Source of the DNA: an uncultured Roseobacter sp.
GTDB lineage: Bacteria; Pseudomonadota; Alphaproteobacteria; Rhodobacterales; Rhodobacteraceae
Direction of reading: 5' to 3'
DNA: 64,000 nucleotides
Assembly (NCBI RefSeq): GCF_947493125.1
Contig: NZ_CANLQB010000011.1
Location: 62,001-126,000, forward strand
Part shown: positions 15,741-25,749 of the stretch, one piece after another
Numbering within the stretch: the stretch's first letter is position 1
Layout: each line of letters opens with the position of its first letter
Notes under the pieces: model-generated
Databases searched by the model: none
What the model was told of the DNA's origin: nothing
The model's input: only the letters and a program-made list of their open reading frames with translations
Made by a program: the position numbers and the translations under genes

Positions 15741-16574
15741 ATGGCTGCGCAGAGCAATCTGGCACCAGTCATCATCAAACGGAAGAAGATCATCGCCGGC
15801 GGGCACCATGGCGGTGCCTGGAAGGTCGCATATGCGGATTTCGTGACGGCGATGATGGCGTTCTTCATGATGATGTGGCTGTTGAATGCGACGACAGAAC
15901 AGCAACGGCAGGGTTTGGCGGATTATTTTTCGCCGACCATACCGGTGAACCGGGTTTCCGGGGGCGGTGATGGCGCCTTCGGTGGTGAGAGCATCTTCTC
16001 TGAAGAAACCTTGCCTCAAAACGGCCTCGGTGCCACCACACACTACGCCGCCCAGCAGCAGCAGTCCCGTGGGGACAGTGGCACAAGCACGGATGACGGT
16101 GCGCAGGATGCCACCAATGAAGAGTTGGAGGAGATCATCGCGGAACTGACCGCGCTCGGTGGAGAGAGCACGGTGATGGAGAATGCACTCCAGCATATCG
16201 TGACGCGTATCACCGATGAGGGTCTTGTTATCGAACTTTTTGCCCTCGACGGCCTCCCGCTCTTTGAGGAAGGCAGTGATCGACCGACACCGCTGATGGA
16301 AACGCTTGTCGAGATGGTGGCCACGGTAAGCCAGGCTGTGACCAATGATATCGCCATCGGCGGCCATGTCCGGGCGGTACCTATTGTTTTGGCTGACAAT
16401 CCGGTCTGGGATAAATCCGCCGACCGTGCGACACGCACCCGGCTCATGCTTCAGCAGGATGGCATATTGCCCGAGCGTATGCAGCGGGTGACCGGCCATG
16501 CTGATCGTGAACCGGTTCACCGCAACCCAATGGCTACGCGTAACGACAGGGTGGAAATTGTGCTGCTGCGATGA
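15741..16574 (+). CDS. motB: Flagellar motor stator protein MotB
   Basis: 277 aa. The N-terminus is cytoplasmic and basic (PVIIKRKKIIAGGHHGGAWKV) and the single membrane helix contains the proton-conducting Asp in VAYADFVTAMMAFFMMMWL. A periplasmic OmpA-like domain follows, with SADRATRTRLMLQQDGI near the end. It anchors the stator to peptidoglycan. motA is not adjacent, so it must be elsewhere. Next downstream is the hook gene flgE in the same direction after 100 bp. Confidence 0.92.
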   Translation: MAAQSNLAPVIIKRKKIIAGGHHGGAWKVAYADFVTAMMAFFMMMWLLNATTEQQRQGLADYFSPTIPVNRVSGGGDGAFGGESIFSEETLPQNGLGATTHYAAQQQQSRGDSGTSTDDGAQDATNEELEEIIAELTALGGESTVMENALQHIVTRITDEGLVIELFALDGLPLFEEGSDRPTPLMETLVEMVATVSQAVTNDIAIGGHVRAVPIVLADNPVWDKSADRATRTRLMLQQDGILPERMQRVTGHADREPVHRNPMATRNDRVEIVLLR

Positions 16575-16674
16575 ATTGTGGCCGAAATAGGGCGCATTTT
16601 ATATGTTAGCGCGGTGTTAAGCCCGGACGCTTATCTGTGCGATCAATGGATGATCACATCAGAAAGGCGTGCCC

Positions 16675-18006
16675 ATGACAATTTCTTCGTCGCTCAATGC
16701 AGGTGTTGCAGGCTTGCAGACTAATGCGCAGCGGTTGGCGTCCATCTCGGACAATATCTCAAACTCGTCGACCTATGGCTACAAGCGGGTGCAGACGGAT
16801 TTCGAATCCATGGTGCTGTCCTCCGGAGGTGGGTCTTATGCCGCTGGCGGCGTCCGGGCCAACACTCAGCGTCTGATCGACGAACGCGGGCCACTGATCA
16901 CCACCTCGAACCCGACGGATCTTGCGGTTCGCGGCGCGGGCATGCTGCCCGTCGCTCAGGCCGCGCAGGTGCAGACTGCGGGTGCGGACGCACCGATGTT
17001 TCTGACCACCACCGGGTCCTTCCGCACTGATGCCGAAGGCTACCTTACGTCGCAGTCTGGCCTCGTTCTGATGGGCATTCCCGCCGCTGCCGACGGTACC
17101 ATCCCGCCGTTCCCGCGTGATACCGCGGATGGGCTCGAGCCGGTGCGCATCAATACAGGCCAGCTTGCGGGCAACCCGACATTGAACATGAGCCTGGGCA
17201 TCAATCTTCCGGCCACGGAGACGGAGTTTGGCGCCGCGGCGCTGACTGAACAGCTGTCGGTCGAGTATTTTGACAACCTCGGTACGTCTCAGAGCATCAG
17301 CATTACTTTCACACCAACACCGCCTGCCACTGCGACCGACCCTGCGACCAATGAATGGACGATGGTGATGACCGATTCCGCCCAAGCTGGCGATGAGATC
17401 GGGCGTTACACGCTGACATTCACCGATGCGCGCACCGCCGGTGGCTCGCTCGCGACCGTTACGCCCATTCCGACCGTAACGCCAGCGGGTGCAAGCCCGG
17501 CCTATGATACGGCCACGGGCCTGATCAATGTGAACGTGGCCGCTGGCCCCATAACCATTGATATTGGCGCCATTGGCGACAACGAAGGTCTGTCGCAGCT
17601 GTCCTACAACTTCGCACCGATTTCGGTGACGAAGGACGGCTCGGCCATCGGCAACTTCATCGGGCTTGATGTGGATCCCAATGGGTTCGTGCGGGCAAGC
17701 TTTGATACAGGCGAGATCCGCACTGTCTATCAGATTCCGCTCGTGAACGTCGCCAATCCGAACGGTTTGCAGGCGTTTGACAGCCAAACCTATCTGCCAT
17801 CTCGCGAAAGCGGAGCTTTCTTCCTATGGGACGCCGGAGACGGCCCGACCGGTGATATCGCGTCCTTCGCCCGCGAGGAATCCGCTGTCGACGTCGCAGG
17901 TGAGCTGACCGACATGATCAAGACCCAACGGGCGTATTCATCAAGCGCGAAGGTGATCCAGACCGTGGACGAGATGTTGCAGGAAACCACCAACATCAAG
18001 CGATAA
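16675..18006 (+). CDS. flgE: Flagellar hook protein FlgE
   Basis: 443 aa. ATG at 16675 gives MTISSSLNAGVAGLQTNAQR, the typical rod/hook N-terminus with the SISDNISNSSTYGYK motif; a GTG six bases earlier is also possible. The C-terminus has the matching heptad helix SSAKVIQTVDEMLQ. The variable middle is rich in Thr, Ala and Pro. The protein polymerises into the hook after export by the flagellar secretion system. Confidence 0.92.
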   Translation: MTISSSLNAGVAGLQTNAQRLASISDNISNSSTYGYKRVQTDFESMVLSSGGGSYAAGGVRANTQRLIDERGPLITTSNPTDLAVRGAGMLPVAQAAQVQTAGADAPMFLTTTGSFRTDAEGYLTSQSGLVLMGIPAAADGTIPPFPRDTADGLEPVRINTGQLAGNPTLNMSLGINLPATETEFGAAALTEQLSVEYFDNLGTSQSISITFTPTPPATATDPATNEWTMVMTDSAQAGDEIGRYTLTFTDARTAGGSLATVTPIPTVTPAGASPAYDTATGLINVNVAAGPITIDIGAIGDNEGLSQLSYNFAPISVTKDGSAIGNFIGLDVDPNGFVRASFDTGEIRTVYQIPLVNVANPNGLQAFDSQTYLPSRESGAFFLWDAGDGPTGDIASFAREESAVDVAGELTDMIKTQRAYSSSAKVIQTVDEMLQETTNIKR

Positions 18007-18047
18007 GGCGATCTCCGCAGCTCCCAGTTAACAAGTAAGGGCCAGAC

Positions 18048-19493
18048 ATGACGATTTCATCTGCACTGTCAAATGCCATGACCGGGTTGCGCGCCGCGGG
18101 GCGCAATTCCGAGACGATCTCGGCAAATATCGCAAACGCGATGACCCCAGGTTACGGGGTGCGCTCCGTTGATCTGTCGTCGTCGTTGATCGGCGGCGTA
18201 AAGATAGATGGGATTACGCGCCTTGTCAGCCCGGCCCTTCTTGTCGATCGCGGCCTCGCCGAGGCCGCGTTCAACAACGCAAGCGACCGCACGAAGTTCT
18301 TGACCAACCATGAAGATTTTCTGGGTATTCCGGATGATCCAAACTCACTTTCAGCCAGGATTGCGCAGTTTGAAAGCAGCCTGGTCACCGCCACAAGCCG
18401 CCCTGACGCGCCCGAGCGCCTAGACGCAACGGTCAATGCCGCGCGCGACCTCGCGACGTTGATCTCTTCAGCTTCGCGGAATATCCAGGAAGCGCGCAGC
18501 GAAGCGGATCGAAATATTGATTTCCAAATCAACCAGCTGAGTACAGCCTTGACCAGCGTCCAAGAGCTGAACCGACAAATTACCAAGACCATGGCACTGG
18601 GCGGGGATACATCCGCACTGCAAGACAATCGCCAGGCTCTTGTGGACGAGATTAGCGGGATCGTCCCCGTTCGCCAAATCTCGCGAGAAAACGGTCAAAT
18701 CGCGCTCTACTCGACCGGCGGTGCAATCCTGCTCGACGGTGGGGTCGCAGAGATCGAGTTCACGGCTGTCAATCAGGTGACCCCCTACATGAGCCTCGCA
18801 GGTGGCCAACTGTCAGGCCTGACAATCAATGGCTACCCCGCTCAGACAAGCAGTGATCGTGGCGCGCTCGGCGGAGGATCACTTGGGGCCCAGTTCGAGA
18901 TCAGAGATGAGCTCGGGGTTGAAGCTCAGACGCAACTGGACGCGCTGGCGCGAGATTTGGTGGAACGCTTCCAGGATCCAGCGGTCGATCCGACCTTGGC
19001 CGTAGGAGACCCAGGCATTTTCACCGACACCGGCATCGCATTCGATCCACTAAACGAGGTCGGCATTTCGGAACGTTTGACTATCAACGCGGCGATCGAC
19101 GACCGACAGGGGGGTGAGTCCTGGCGTTTGCGAGACGGCCTGAATGCAGTTGCCCCGGGCGATGTCGGCGACTCTCGTCAATTGCAAGCACTGTCGGAGG
19201 CTTTGCTCACACAACGTGTACCGGCGTCGGGCGATTTCGGCACAGGCGCCTTCTCGATGATCAATTTGGCCTCCACGCTGACATCGCAACTCGGCGCGGA
19301 CCGAGCGCAAGCAGAGCAAACACAGACGTTCACGTCGACCCAATTCAATGAGCTGACCCAACTGGTTTTGGCCGAGGGGGTCGATACCGATCAGGAGCTT
19401 CAGAAGCTCCTGCTGGTCGAACAGACCTATGCTGCGAATGCCCGAATGATCGAGGCTGCAGACGAAATGATGCAAACAATTTTGAGGCTGTAA
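18048..19493 (+). CDS. flgK: Flagellar hook-associated protein 1 (FlgK)
   Basis: 481 aa, first of the two hook-filament junction proteins. N-terminus MTISSALSNAMTGLRAAGRN with SETISANIANAMTPGYG, and C-terminus QTYAANARMIEAADEMMQTI, are the paired terminal helices of the family. The N-terminus closely resembles that of FlgE just upstream, as expected for axial proteins. It is followed by flgL after 3 nt. Confidence 0.92.
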   Translation: MTISSALSNAMTGLRAAGRNSETISANIANAMTPGYGVRSVDLSSSLIGGVKIDGITRLVSPALLVDRGLAEAAFNNASDRTKFLTNHEDFLGIPDDPNSLSARIAQFESSLVTATSRPDAPERLDATVNAARDLATLISSASRNIQEARSEADRNIDFQINQLSTALTSVQELNRQITKTMALGGDTSALQDNRQALVDEISGIVPVRQISRENGQIALYSTGGAILLDGGVAEIEFTAVNQVTPYMSLAGGQLSGLTINGYPAQTSSDRGALGGGSLGAQFEIRDELGVEAQTQLDALARDLVERFQDPAVDPTLAVGDPGIFTDTGIAFDPLNEVGISERLTINAAIDDRQGGESWRLRDGLNAVAPGDVGDSRQLQALSEALLTQRVPASGDFGTGAFSMINLASTLTSQLGADRAQAEQTQTFTSTQFNELTQLVLAEGVDTDQELQKLLLVEQTYAANARMIEAADEMMQTILRL

Positions 19494-19496
19494 GCG

Positions 19497-20501
19497 ATGA
19501 AGTCGACCTCCCTTGGTGATCTTGCACAATCCTTCATGCTGCAGCGCCGTAGCGTCGCGCTCAGGCAGGATCTGACGCGACTGACAGATGAGCTTTCGAG
19601 CGGTAAGGTCGCTGATGTCAGGCAAGTCTTGTCCGGCAATCACAACTATCTCACCGGGCTCGAACGTTCGCTGGAGGTTCTGCAAGGGTATTCTGTCGCA
19701 AACACCGAAGCCGGGTACTTGACCGGCGCCATGCAGGATTCCCTGGAGCGGGTTCAGGAGTACGGTAGTCAATTGGGGCTGGACTTGCTTCTGGCAAGCG
19801 GCGGCCCCTTGGGTGTTGTCTCCGGCAATCCAGCTGAAAATGCCAGGACGCAGCTGCAGGGGATCGTCAATTCGCTAAATGACGACGTCGCCGGGCTGAG
19901 CCTTTTTGCGGGTACAGCGACAGACAGCGCACCGCTACCGGACGCCGAAACACTGATTGGATTGGTACGCACTGTGATTGCAGGTCAACCGACGCCCGAA
20001 GACGCGCTCGCTGCGGCAGAAACTTGGTTCAATGATCCTGCGGGATTCGACGCCCTTGCCTACTCAGGCTCAACAACTGCGCTTGCACCGTTCGCGCTCT
20101 CTGATACCGAGCGTGTGTCGCTCGATATCCGTGCCGACGACGATGCAATCAAAGACTTGTTGATGCATATCACCGTTGCTGCGCTCGGCGACGACGCCGC
20201 GCTTGGGTTCGGAGTGCAAGAACAGTCAGAGCTTTTTGGACTGACGGGAATTGGTCTTCAGTCCAACCAAGATCAACTCACCAGTCTACGCGCTAGTATC
20301 GGATTTGTCGAAGAACGGATCGAAATGATCTCTGCCCGCAATCAGGCCGAAGAGACCAGTATGGAGTTTGCGCGAAATGCCTTGCTCGCAGCCGACCCCT
20401 TTGAGACGGCAACCGAGTTGGAGAGCGTTCAATTCCATCTGCAGAGCCTCTACTCCGTCACAGTTCGCAGCGCACAACTCAACTTGGTGAATTTCCTATG
20501 A
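19497..20501 (+). CDS. flgL: Flagellar hook-associated protein 3 (FlgL)
   Basis: 334 aa, second hook-filament junction protein. Flagellin-like N-terminal helix (SFMLQRRSVALRQDLTRLTD, ELSSGK) and C-terminal helix (ESVQFHLQSLYSVTVRSAQL) flank a variable centre. Its stop overlaps the flgI start by ATGA, so the two are coupled. Confidence 0.9.
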   Translation: MKSTSLGDLAQSFMLQRRSVALRQDLTRLTDELSSGKVADVRQVLSGNHNYLTGLERSLEVLQGYSVANTEAGYLTGAMQDSLERVQEYGSQLGLDLLLASGGPLGVVSGNPAENARTQLQGIVNSLNDDVAGLSLFAGTATDSAPLPDAETLIGLVRTVIAGQPTPEDALAAAETWFNDPAGFDALAYSGSTTALAPFALSDTERVSLDIRADDDAIKDLLMHITVAALGDDAALGFGVQEQSELFGLTGIGLQSNQDQLTSLRASIGFVEERIEMISARNQAEETSMEFARNALLAADPFETATELESVQFHLQSLYSVTVRSAQLNLVNFL

Positions 20502-21601
20502 GATTTCTTTTGGCCGTTTTGGCAACCGTCCTTTTATGCGTTCCGGCGCTTCATGCAGGACCTGTGCGGATCAAAGATCTGGTTGAATTTGACGGTGTAC
20601 GTGGGAATGATCTCGTGGGATATGGCCTCGTTGTCGGCCTGAACGGAACCGGTGATGGGTTGCGAAATTCGCCGTTTACCGAAGAGATTATGTCCAACAT
20701 TCTCGAACGTCTCGGTGTCAACGTCGCGGGCGAGCAGTTCAGACCTCAGAACGTCGCAGCGGTACTGGTAACTGCTGCTCTCCCGCCATTCGCGCGCGGA
20801 GGCAGTCAAATCGATGTGACAGTTTCGGCGATCGGAGATGCGGACAGCCTTCTAGGCGGAACACTCATCATGACCCCGTTAAATGCGGCGGACGGCCAGA
20901 TCTACGCTGTTGCACAAGGCACCATCATCGCGGGCGGCGCAGTCGCGGAAGGTGACGGCGCGACAGTGACTCAAGGCGTGCCGACGTCGGGTGTGATCCC
21001 CTCCGGCGCTCGTGTGGAACGGGAAATTGAATTCGATCTCTCTAGTCTGACAAATCTCCGGCTGGCTCTGCGCGACGCTGACTTTACTACCGCCGCGCGG
21101 ATCGAGCAGGCCATCAATTCCGATTTTGGGCGGCCCGTGGCGTTCATGTTGGATTCCGGTACAGTTCAACTGGATATTCCACAGACGCGAATGGCGTCGG
21201 TTGCACACGCTTTGGGCCGAATTGAAAATATATCGGTCTTGCCAGAGCGGAAGGCGCGGGTTGTCGTCGATCAGCGGTCCGGCACCATTGTCATGGGGGA
21301 AGACGTCCGAATCTCTCGCGTTGCGGTGTCTCAGGGGAACCTGACCTTGCGGATCCAGGAGGCGCCGATCGCGGTTCAGCCCAATCCATTTGCGGATGGA
21401 GAGACCGTCGTTGTGCCAAGAACAGATGCCGAAATCGAAGAGGAGCCTGGTATCGGACTTGCTGAGATCCCGACGGGGACATCCTTGTCCGAAGTCATCG
21501 CCGGGCTGAATGCGCTTGGCGTGGCCCCACGAGACATGATCGACATCCTGAAGAGCATAAAGGCGGCGGGAGCGCTGCATGCCGAATTCATAGTCCGGTA
21601 G
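20498..21601 (+). CDS. flgI: Flagellar P-ring protein FlgI
   Basis: 367 aa, exported to the periplasm, where it forms the P ring around the rod. A Sec signal is visible (FLLAVLATVLLCVPALHAG). The mature start VRIKDLVEFDGVRGNDLVGY and GLNGTGDGLRNSPFTE are diagnostic. Last gene of the flagellar group here; the genes beyond it are unrelated, so the remaining flagellar operons lie elsewhere. Confidence 0.95.
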   Translation: MRFLLAVLATVLLCVPALHAGPVRIKDLVEFDGVRGNDLVGYGLVVGLNGTGDGLRNSPFTEEIMSNILERLGVNVAGEQFRPQNVAAVLVTAALPPFARGGSQIDVTVSAIGDADSLLGGTLIMTPLNAADGQIYAVAQGTIIAGGAVAEGDGATVTQGVPTSGVIPSGARVEREIEFDLSSLTNLRLALRDADFTTAARIEQAINSDFGRPVAFMLDSGTVQLDIPQTRMASVAHALGRIENISVLPERKARVVVDQRSGTIVMGEDVRISRVAVSQGNLTLRIQEAPIAVQPNPFADGETVVVPRTDAEIEEEPGIGLAEIPTGTSLSEVIAGLNALGVAPRDMIDILKSIKAAGALHAEFIVR

Positions 21602-22041
21602 GGCTTGCGAAGTGCGTCCATTACCGTCGCTTGACTGATATTGTATGCTCCTTTGGTTCAGCAAACCCCAATCACCAGTTTGCTGGGTACACTGTTTTGA
21701 GGGGCGATTGACCGCTTCAAAGGACGATTGAAACTAGGTGAGCGCTTACACAGATTGGGATTTTGTCGGCTCCCATCTCGCAAGGCGATCTTATATTGGT
21801 CAGTGGGTCGCGCCATACCGGATGTTCGCTCAGCATGCGCCACACAGACGGCAGGTTTTTTTCAAGCTGTGGCAATTGCCCAGGAGCCAACAACAGACCG
21901 ATAGGATCTGCCAGCGGACTGGATAGTATTCTTCCCCGGCATCTTTCAGTGGAGTGCGTGAAGATCAACGTGTCAGCAAAGCTGCAGGTCTGAATAACCG
22001 AAGCAGGCAGTTAGTAGTCGGCTTTGACCACCGCGAAGCTC
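21602..22041. other. 440-bp region, possible transposase remnant
   Basis: No intact gene. A minus-strand open frame at 21717-21968 contains DPIGLLLAPGQLPQLEKN and GADKIP, which loosely recall the middle of IS5-type transposases; if real, it is a short fragment. A LacI-type half-palindrome with an AGCGCTTACA core lies at 21737-21750 without a neighbouring target gene. No terminal inverted repeats were found. Confidence 0.3.
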
Positions 22042-22728
22042 TCAGGTTTGTTTTTGTCGGGGCTCTCCGTCTGATCCAAGTGCTTTGACGTGCGCGGCAA
22101 GCTTGTTTGTCATATGGGTTTTCATAAGTTGCCCGAGCCCGACGGCATCGCGGCATCTTAAACGCATCATCATCTGCTTGTGCTCACTGATCGCTTCCGA
22201 CCACCTTTCATCGGACAAATTTACCATGAACCGAGCCCGACTGACCCGCGCAGCGAGCCTGCGATGGTGCGCCTTCAATACATCATTCTGTGCCCCGGAA
22301 ATCAGCGCGTTGTGAATATCTTGATTGGCCTGGAAATACGCCTTCCGATCCTGGGCCTTGTACGCGGCGAGCATTTCTGCATGGCGCTCTTCGATCTTCG
22401 AGATACCTTCGTCATCCAAATGTGCACATGCCAGTTCGCCGGCCAACTGTTCAAGCGCCGCGAGCACTGGAAATGTATTCTCAAGTTCCTCACGCGTGAC
22501 TCGGGCGATACGAGCGCCACGGTTCGCTTGCAAGACCACCAGCCCTTCGGACGCCAGAACCTTCAGCGCCTCCCGCAGCGGCGTTCGGGACACTCCGAAA
22601 CTCTCACACAGCTCCTTTTCCGGCACTTTTTCGTCCGGCTTCAGGATGTCTTCGATCACGAGATTGCGCAACCGTTCGACCAGCTCTTCATGCAAGGTGG
22701 GGCGTTGGATGCTACTGGTCAGGTTCAT
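22042..22728 (-). CDS. GntR-family transcriptional regulator (FCD/FadR subfamily)
   Basis: 228 aa. The N-terminal winged helix has LRNLVIEDILKPDEKVPEKEL, FGVSRTPLREALKVLASEGL and NRGARIARVT. The C-terminal all-helical FCD domain carries the metal/ligand-binding His residues (HLDDEGISKIEERHAEM, NQDIHNALI, SEHKQMM). Such regulators respond to carboxylic acids. It lies 9 nt after the FAD/Fe-S dehydrogenase gene and probably controls that gene and the divergent aminotransferase-TRAP operon through the palindrome at 25673-25690. Confidence 0.93.
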   Translation of the reverse strand: MNLTSSIQRPTLHEELVERLRNLVIEDILKPDEKVPEKELCESFGVSRTPLREALKVLASEGLVVLQANRGARIARVTREELENTFPVLAALEQLAGELACAHLDDEGISKIEERHAEMLAAYKAQDRKAYFQANQDIHNALISGAQNDVLKAHHRRLAARVSRARFMVNLSDERWSEAISEHKQMMMRLRCRDAVGLGQLMKTHMTNKLAAHVKALGSDGEPRQKQT

Positions 22729-22737
22729 GTGTCTTTC

Positions 22738-25611
22738 TTACCCGGCGAGAGCCTGATCTAGCAAGCGTGCCACATGCTGGGCGCGCCTGTCCGTTCCGTC
22801 CGCGATCTGATGCCGACAGGATATACCATCTGCAATGATTAGCGCGTCTTCGGGAGCGGCGTGAAGTGCCGGCAGCAGGTCCAGCCCCGCCATTTTGAGC
22901 GAAAGGTCGATTGTGTCCGGCGCATAGCCGAAGGCGCCTGCCATGCCGCAACAACTGGTTTCTATCAAATGGACCTCCGTATCTGGTATGCGTCTCAGCA
23001 GATCCAACATCGGCGTGACCGCGTCATGTGCTTTTTGATGGCAATGACCATGGACGTAGATCGGACGATCGAGGGGTTTGAGCGGCAGGTCGGCCTGTTG
23101 GATAAGGTATTCCTCGAACGTAAAAGTGGCGGCTGCCAGGGCCTCTGCGCCCGGTCCCGGGCAAAGGGCGAGGCATTCATCCCGAAACGTCAGGATGGAA
23201 GACGGCTCCAACCCAACCAGCTTCACCCCATGTGCGACTGCTTCGCGGGTGGCGGCAATCACCCGCCGCGCCTCTGCCCGCGCCTCGTCCACGCACCCCA
23301 CCGCCAGCAGTGTGCGTCCGCAATCCAATGCCCGGTCGGTCCCATCCCGCGCCACAGCTACCAGCTTGCCACTGGAGCGCAGAACCCGGATCGCGGATCG
23401 AAGATTTTCAGGTTCGAAATAGCGGTTGAACACATCCGCGAACAGCAGGACATGCGGATCGGCATCCTGTGCTTCTGCGTCGGCAAACGGATGCCGTGAC
23501 CAGGCCGGCAGGTCGCGCCGGTGCGAGACACCGGTCAACCCCTCGGTCAGCTTCCGGATCGCGCCCGTCTTATTGCGCAGGTTCATCAAAAACGGCACTT
23601 TTGCCGCATAAGGCGCATAGCGCGGCAGATAGCCGATCAGCCTCTCCGCAATCGACAGCCCGTTTGTCTTTCGCCGCGCGGCAAGCACCTCGATCTTCAT
23701 GCGGGCCATATCAACACCTGTCGGGCATTCGCGGCGACATCCTTTGCAGGACACGCAATACTTCATGGTGTCAGCCATGGCATCCGAGGTCAGACCGCCC
23801 GGCATCTGCCCGGAAATTGCAAATCGCAGGGTGTTGGCGCGTCCACGTGTCGTGTCCCGCTCGTTCCTGGTGGCGCGAAACGAGGGGCACATGACGCCAC
23901 CCTTGAGCTTGCGACAGGCACCATTGTTGTTGCACATCTCGACGGCGCCCTGAAACCCGCCCGCTGACCCCGGCCAAGCCGACCAATCGAGCGCTGTATC
24001 GAATTCAGGAACGGCATAGTCAGCACCGTAGCGAAAGACCCGCCGATCATCCATCGCGGGCGCCTGCACAATCTTTCCAGGGTTCATAAGCGCCCCCGGA
24101 TCGAAGCGCGCTTTGACCTGCTCAAAGGCTGTCACGATGCGGGACCCGAACATGGTCTCATGAAACTCCGACCGGACGATCCCATCGCCGTGTTCGCCTG
24201 AATGCGACCCCTTGTAGCGTTTCACGAGATCAAACGCCTCTTCGGCAATCGCACGCATCGTGCGGACGTCCTTGTCCTGCCGCATGTTCAGCACAGGTCG
24301 CACGTGCAGACAGCCGACCGACGCATGGGCATACCAGGTGCCCTTGGTGCCGTGGCGCGTGAAAATCTCGGTCAGCCCTGCGGTGTATTCGGCAAGGTCG
24401 GGCAGGGCGACTGCACAGTCTTCGACGAAAGAGATCGGCTTGCCGGCCTCCTTCATCGACATCATCACGTTCAAACCGGCTTTCCGGTATTCGGCAATGG
24501 CGCCTTGCAGGCCGTTGTCCGTCACGGGAACCACACCGCCCCAGTGGCCATCTTTCGCGGCGAAGTCGTAACCAAGATCACCCATCATCTCGGCGAGTTC
24601 GGCCAGTTTTGCTGCATTGCGCGCCGCACTGCCATCGGCGAATTCCACAAGCAGAAGCGCGGCGGGGTCGCCTTCGACAAAGGCGTCTATGGTCTTTCGA
24701 AAGAGCGGGATCTCGCGGCCAAGCGCAATCATCGTGTCGTCGATCAGTTCCACTGCCTGCGGGTCGAGTTTCACCAGATGCTGTGCTGCATCCATCGCCG
24801 CATAGAAGGTCGGAAAATGACAGACCCCGGTGACCTTTTCGCCGGGCAGGCGTGCCAGGCTCAGCTCCAGTTCGGTGAAATAGGCGAGCGTTCCCTCGGA
24901 GCCAACCAGAAGATGGGCCATATTCACGTCATTGCCCGTCAACGCGTCGATGTTGTAGCCACCGACCCGCCGCTGGACTTTGGGAAAGCGTGCTTCGATT
25001 TCACCCACTTCGCGCTGCCCGAGAGCACGCATATCAGCAACCAAGTCGGCGTAAGGCCCAGGCGGCGGAACTGCTCCATTAAATCGTGCTTCGGTGCCAT
25101 CCGGCAAAATCGCAGAAATCGCCCTGACATTGTCGCGCATGATCCCGTAGCGCAGCGATTTGCCACCTGAGGAGTTATTGGCAGCCATACCGCCCAAGGT
25201 ACAGCGCGACGCGGTCGAGGGGTCGACCGGAAACCACAGACCATGCGGTTTGAGCGCGCGGTTCAACTCATCCAGCACCAGACCCGGTTCCACTCGCGCG
25301 GTCAATGCCTCGGTGTCAATGTCCAGGATCCGGTTCAGGTGGCGTGTATTGTCGAGCACTATGGCGTTATTGACGGTCTGTCCGCACTGGGAGGTGCCGC
25401 CACCACGCGGCAGGATGGGGACACCTTCGTCTCGGGCCACTGCCATGACAGCTTGGATATCGTCCTTTGAGCGGGGGACAACGACGGCCTCGGGAACCAT
25501 CTGATAGATAGAGGCGTCTGTGGCGTAGCGCGCGCGGGACGCCGCGTCTGACATCACTTCACCTTCGACCGCACCTGTCAGCTTGCCAGAGAGACGGGTG
25601 TTCTCACGCAT
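22738..25611 (-). CDS. FAD-linked 2-hydroxyacid dehydrogenase with Fe-S and CCG domains
   Basis: 957 aa fusion. Residues about 35-260 form the FAD-binding PCMH domain (GVPILPRGGGTSQCGQ, GGMAANNSSGGKSLRYG). The FAD-oxidase C domain follows (HSGEHGDGIVRSEF). Then come Fe-S cysteines (CNNNGAC and CVSCKGCRRECP) and a C-terminal CCG domain (HGHCHQKAH, ETSCCGMAGAFG). The architecture is that of D-lactate or D-2-hydroxyglutarate dehydrogenases (Dld-II/YdiJ), which pass electrons to the respiratory chain. Substrate is unproved; with the divergent aminotransferase and TRAP importer, a small D-2-hydroxyacid or glycolate-like compound is likely. Confidence 0.9.
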   Translation of the reverse strand: MRENTRLSGKLTGAVEGEVMSDAASRARYATDASIYQMVPEAVVVPRSKDDIQAVMAVARDEGVPILPRGGGTSQCGQTVNNAIVLDNTRHLNRILDIDTEALTARVEPGLVLDELNRALKPHGLWFPVDPSTASRCTLGGMAANNSSGGKSLRYGIMRDNVRAISAILPDGTEARFNGAVPPPGPYADLVADMRALGQREVGEIEARFPKVQRRVGGYNIDALTGNDVNMAHLLVGSEGTLAYFTELELSLARLPGEKVTGVCHFPTFYAAMDAAQHLVKLDPQAVELIDDTMIALGREIPLFRKTIDAFVEGDPAALLLVEFADGSAARNAAKLAELAEMMGDLGYDFAAKDGHWGGVVPVTDNGLQGAIAEYRKAGLNVMMSMKEAGKPISFVEDCAVALPDLAEYTAGLTEIFTRHGTKGTWYAHASVGCLHVRPVLNMRQDKDVRTMRAIAEEAFDLVKRYKGSHSGEHGDGIVRSEFHETMFGSRIVTAFEQVKARFDPGALMNPGKIVQAPAMDDRRVFRYGADYAVPEFDTALDWSAWPGSAGGFQGAVEMCNNNGACRKLKGGVMCPSFRATRNERDTTRGRANTLRFAISGQMPGGLTSDAMADTMKYCVSCKGCRRECPTGVDMARMKIEVLAARRKTNGLSIAERLIGYLPRYAPYAAKVPFLMNLRNKTGAIRKLTEGLTGVSHRRDLPAWSRHPFADAEAQDADPHVLLFADVFNRYFEPENLRSAIRVLRSSGKLVAVARDGTDRALDCGRTLLAVGCVDEARAEARRVIAATREAVAHGVKLVGLEPSSILTFRDECLALCPGPGAEALAAATFTFEEYLIQQADLPLKPLDRPIYVHGHCHQKAHDAVTPMLDLLRRIPDTEVHLIETSCCGMAGAFGYAPDTIDLSLKMAGLDLLPALHAAPEDALIIADGISCRHQIADGTDRRAQHVARLLDQALAG

Positions 25612-25665
25612 GAATGGTCAAACTCCCCCGTTTCAGTGCGAATGCACATTGTGACAGTTTTTGGG

Positions 25666-25690
25666 TTGACTGAATTATGAATTCATAATT
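25666..25690 (+). promoter_or_regulatory. Promoter -35 with overlapping GntR-type operator palindrome
   Basis: AATTATGAATTCATAATT at 25673-25690 is a perfect 18-bp palindrome, in the 138-bp space between the divergent dehydrogenase and aminotransferase genes. A TTGACT -35 hexamer at 25666 directly precedes it, so a bound repressor would block the promoter. FadR/FCD-type GntR regulators bind AT-rich palindromes of this kind, and one is encoded at 22042-22728. Confidence 0.6.
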
Positions 25691-25749
25691 ACGTTTTAGC
25701 AACCGATAAACGCGCCCGCTCCGTGGGGCGCCCGCAGGAGAAGATCCAA

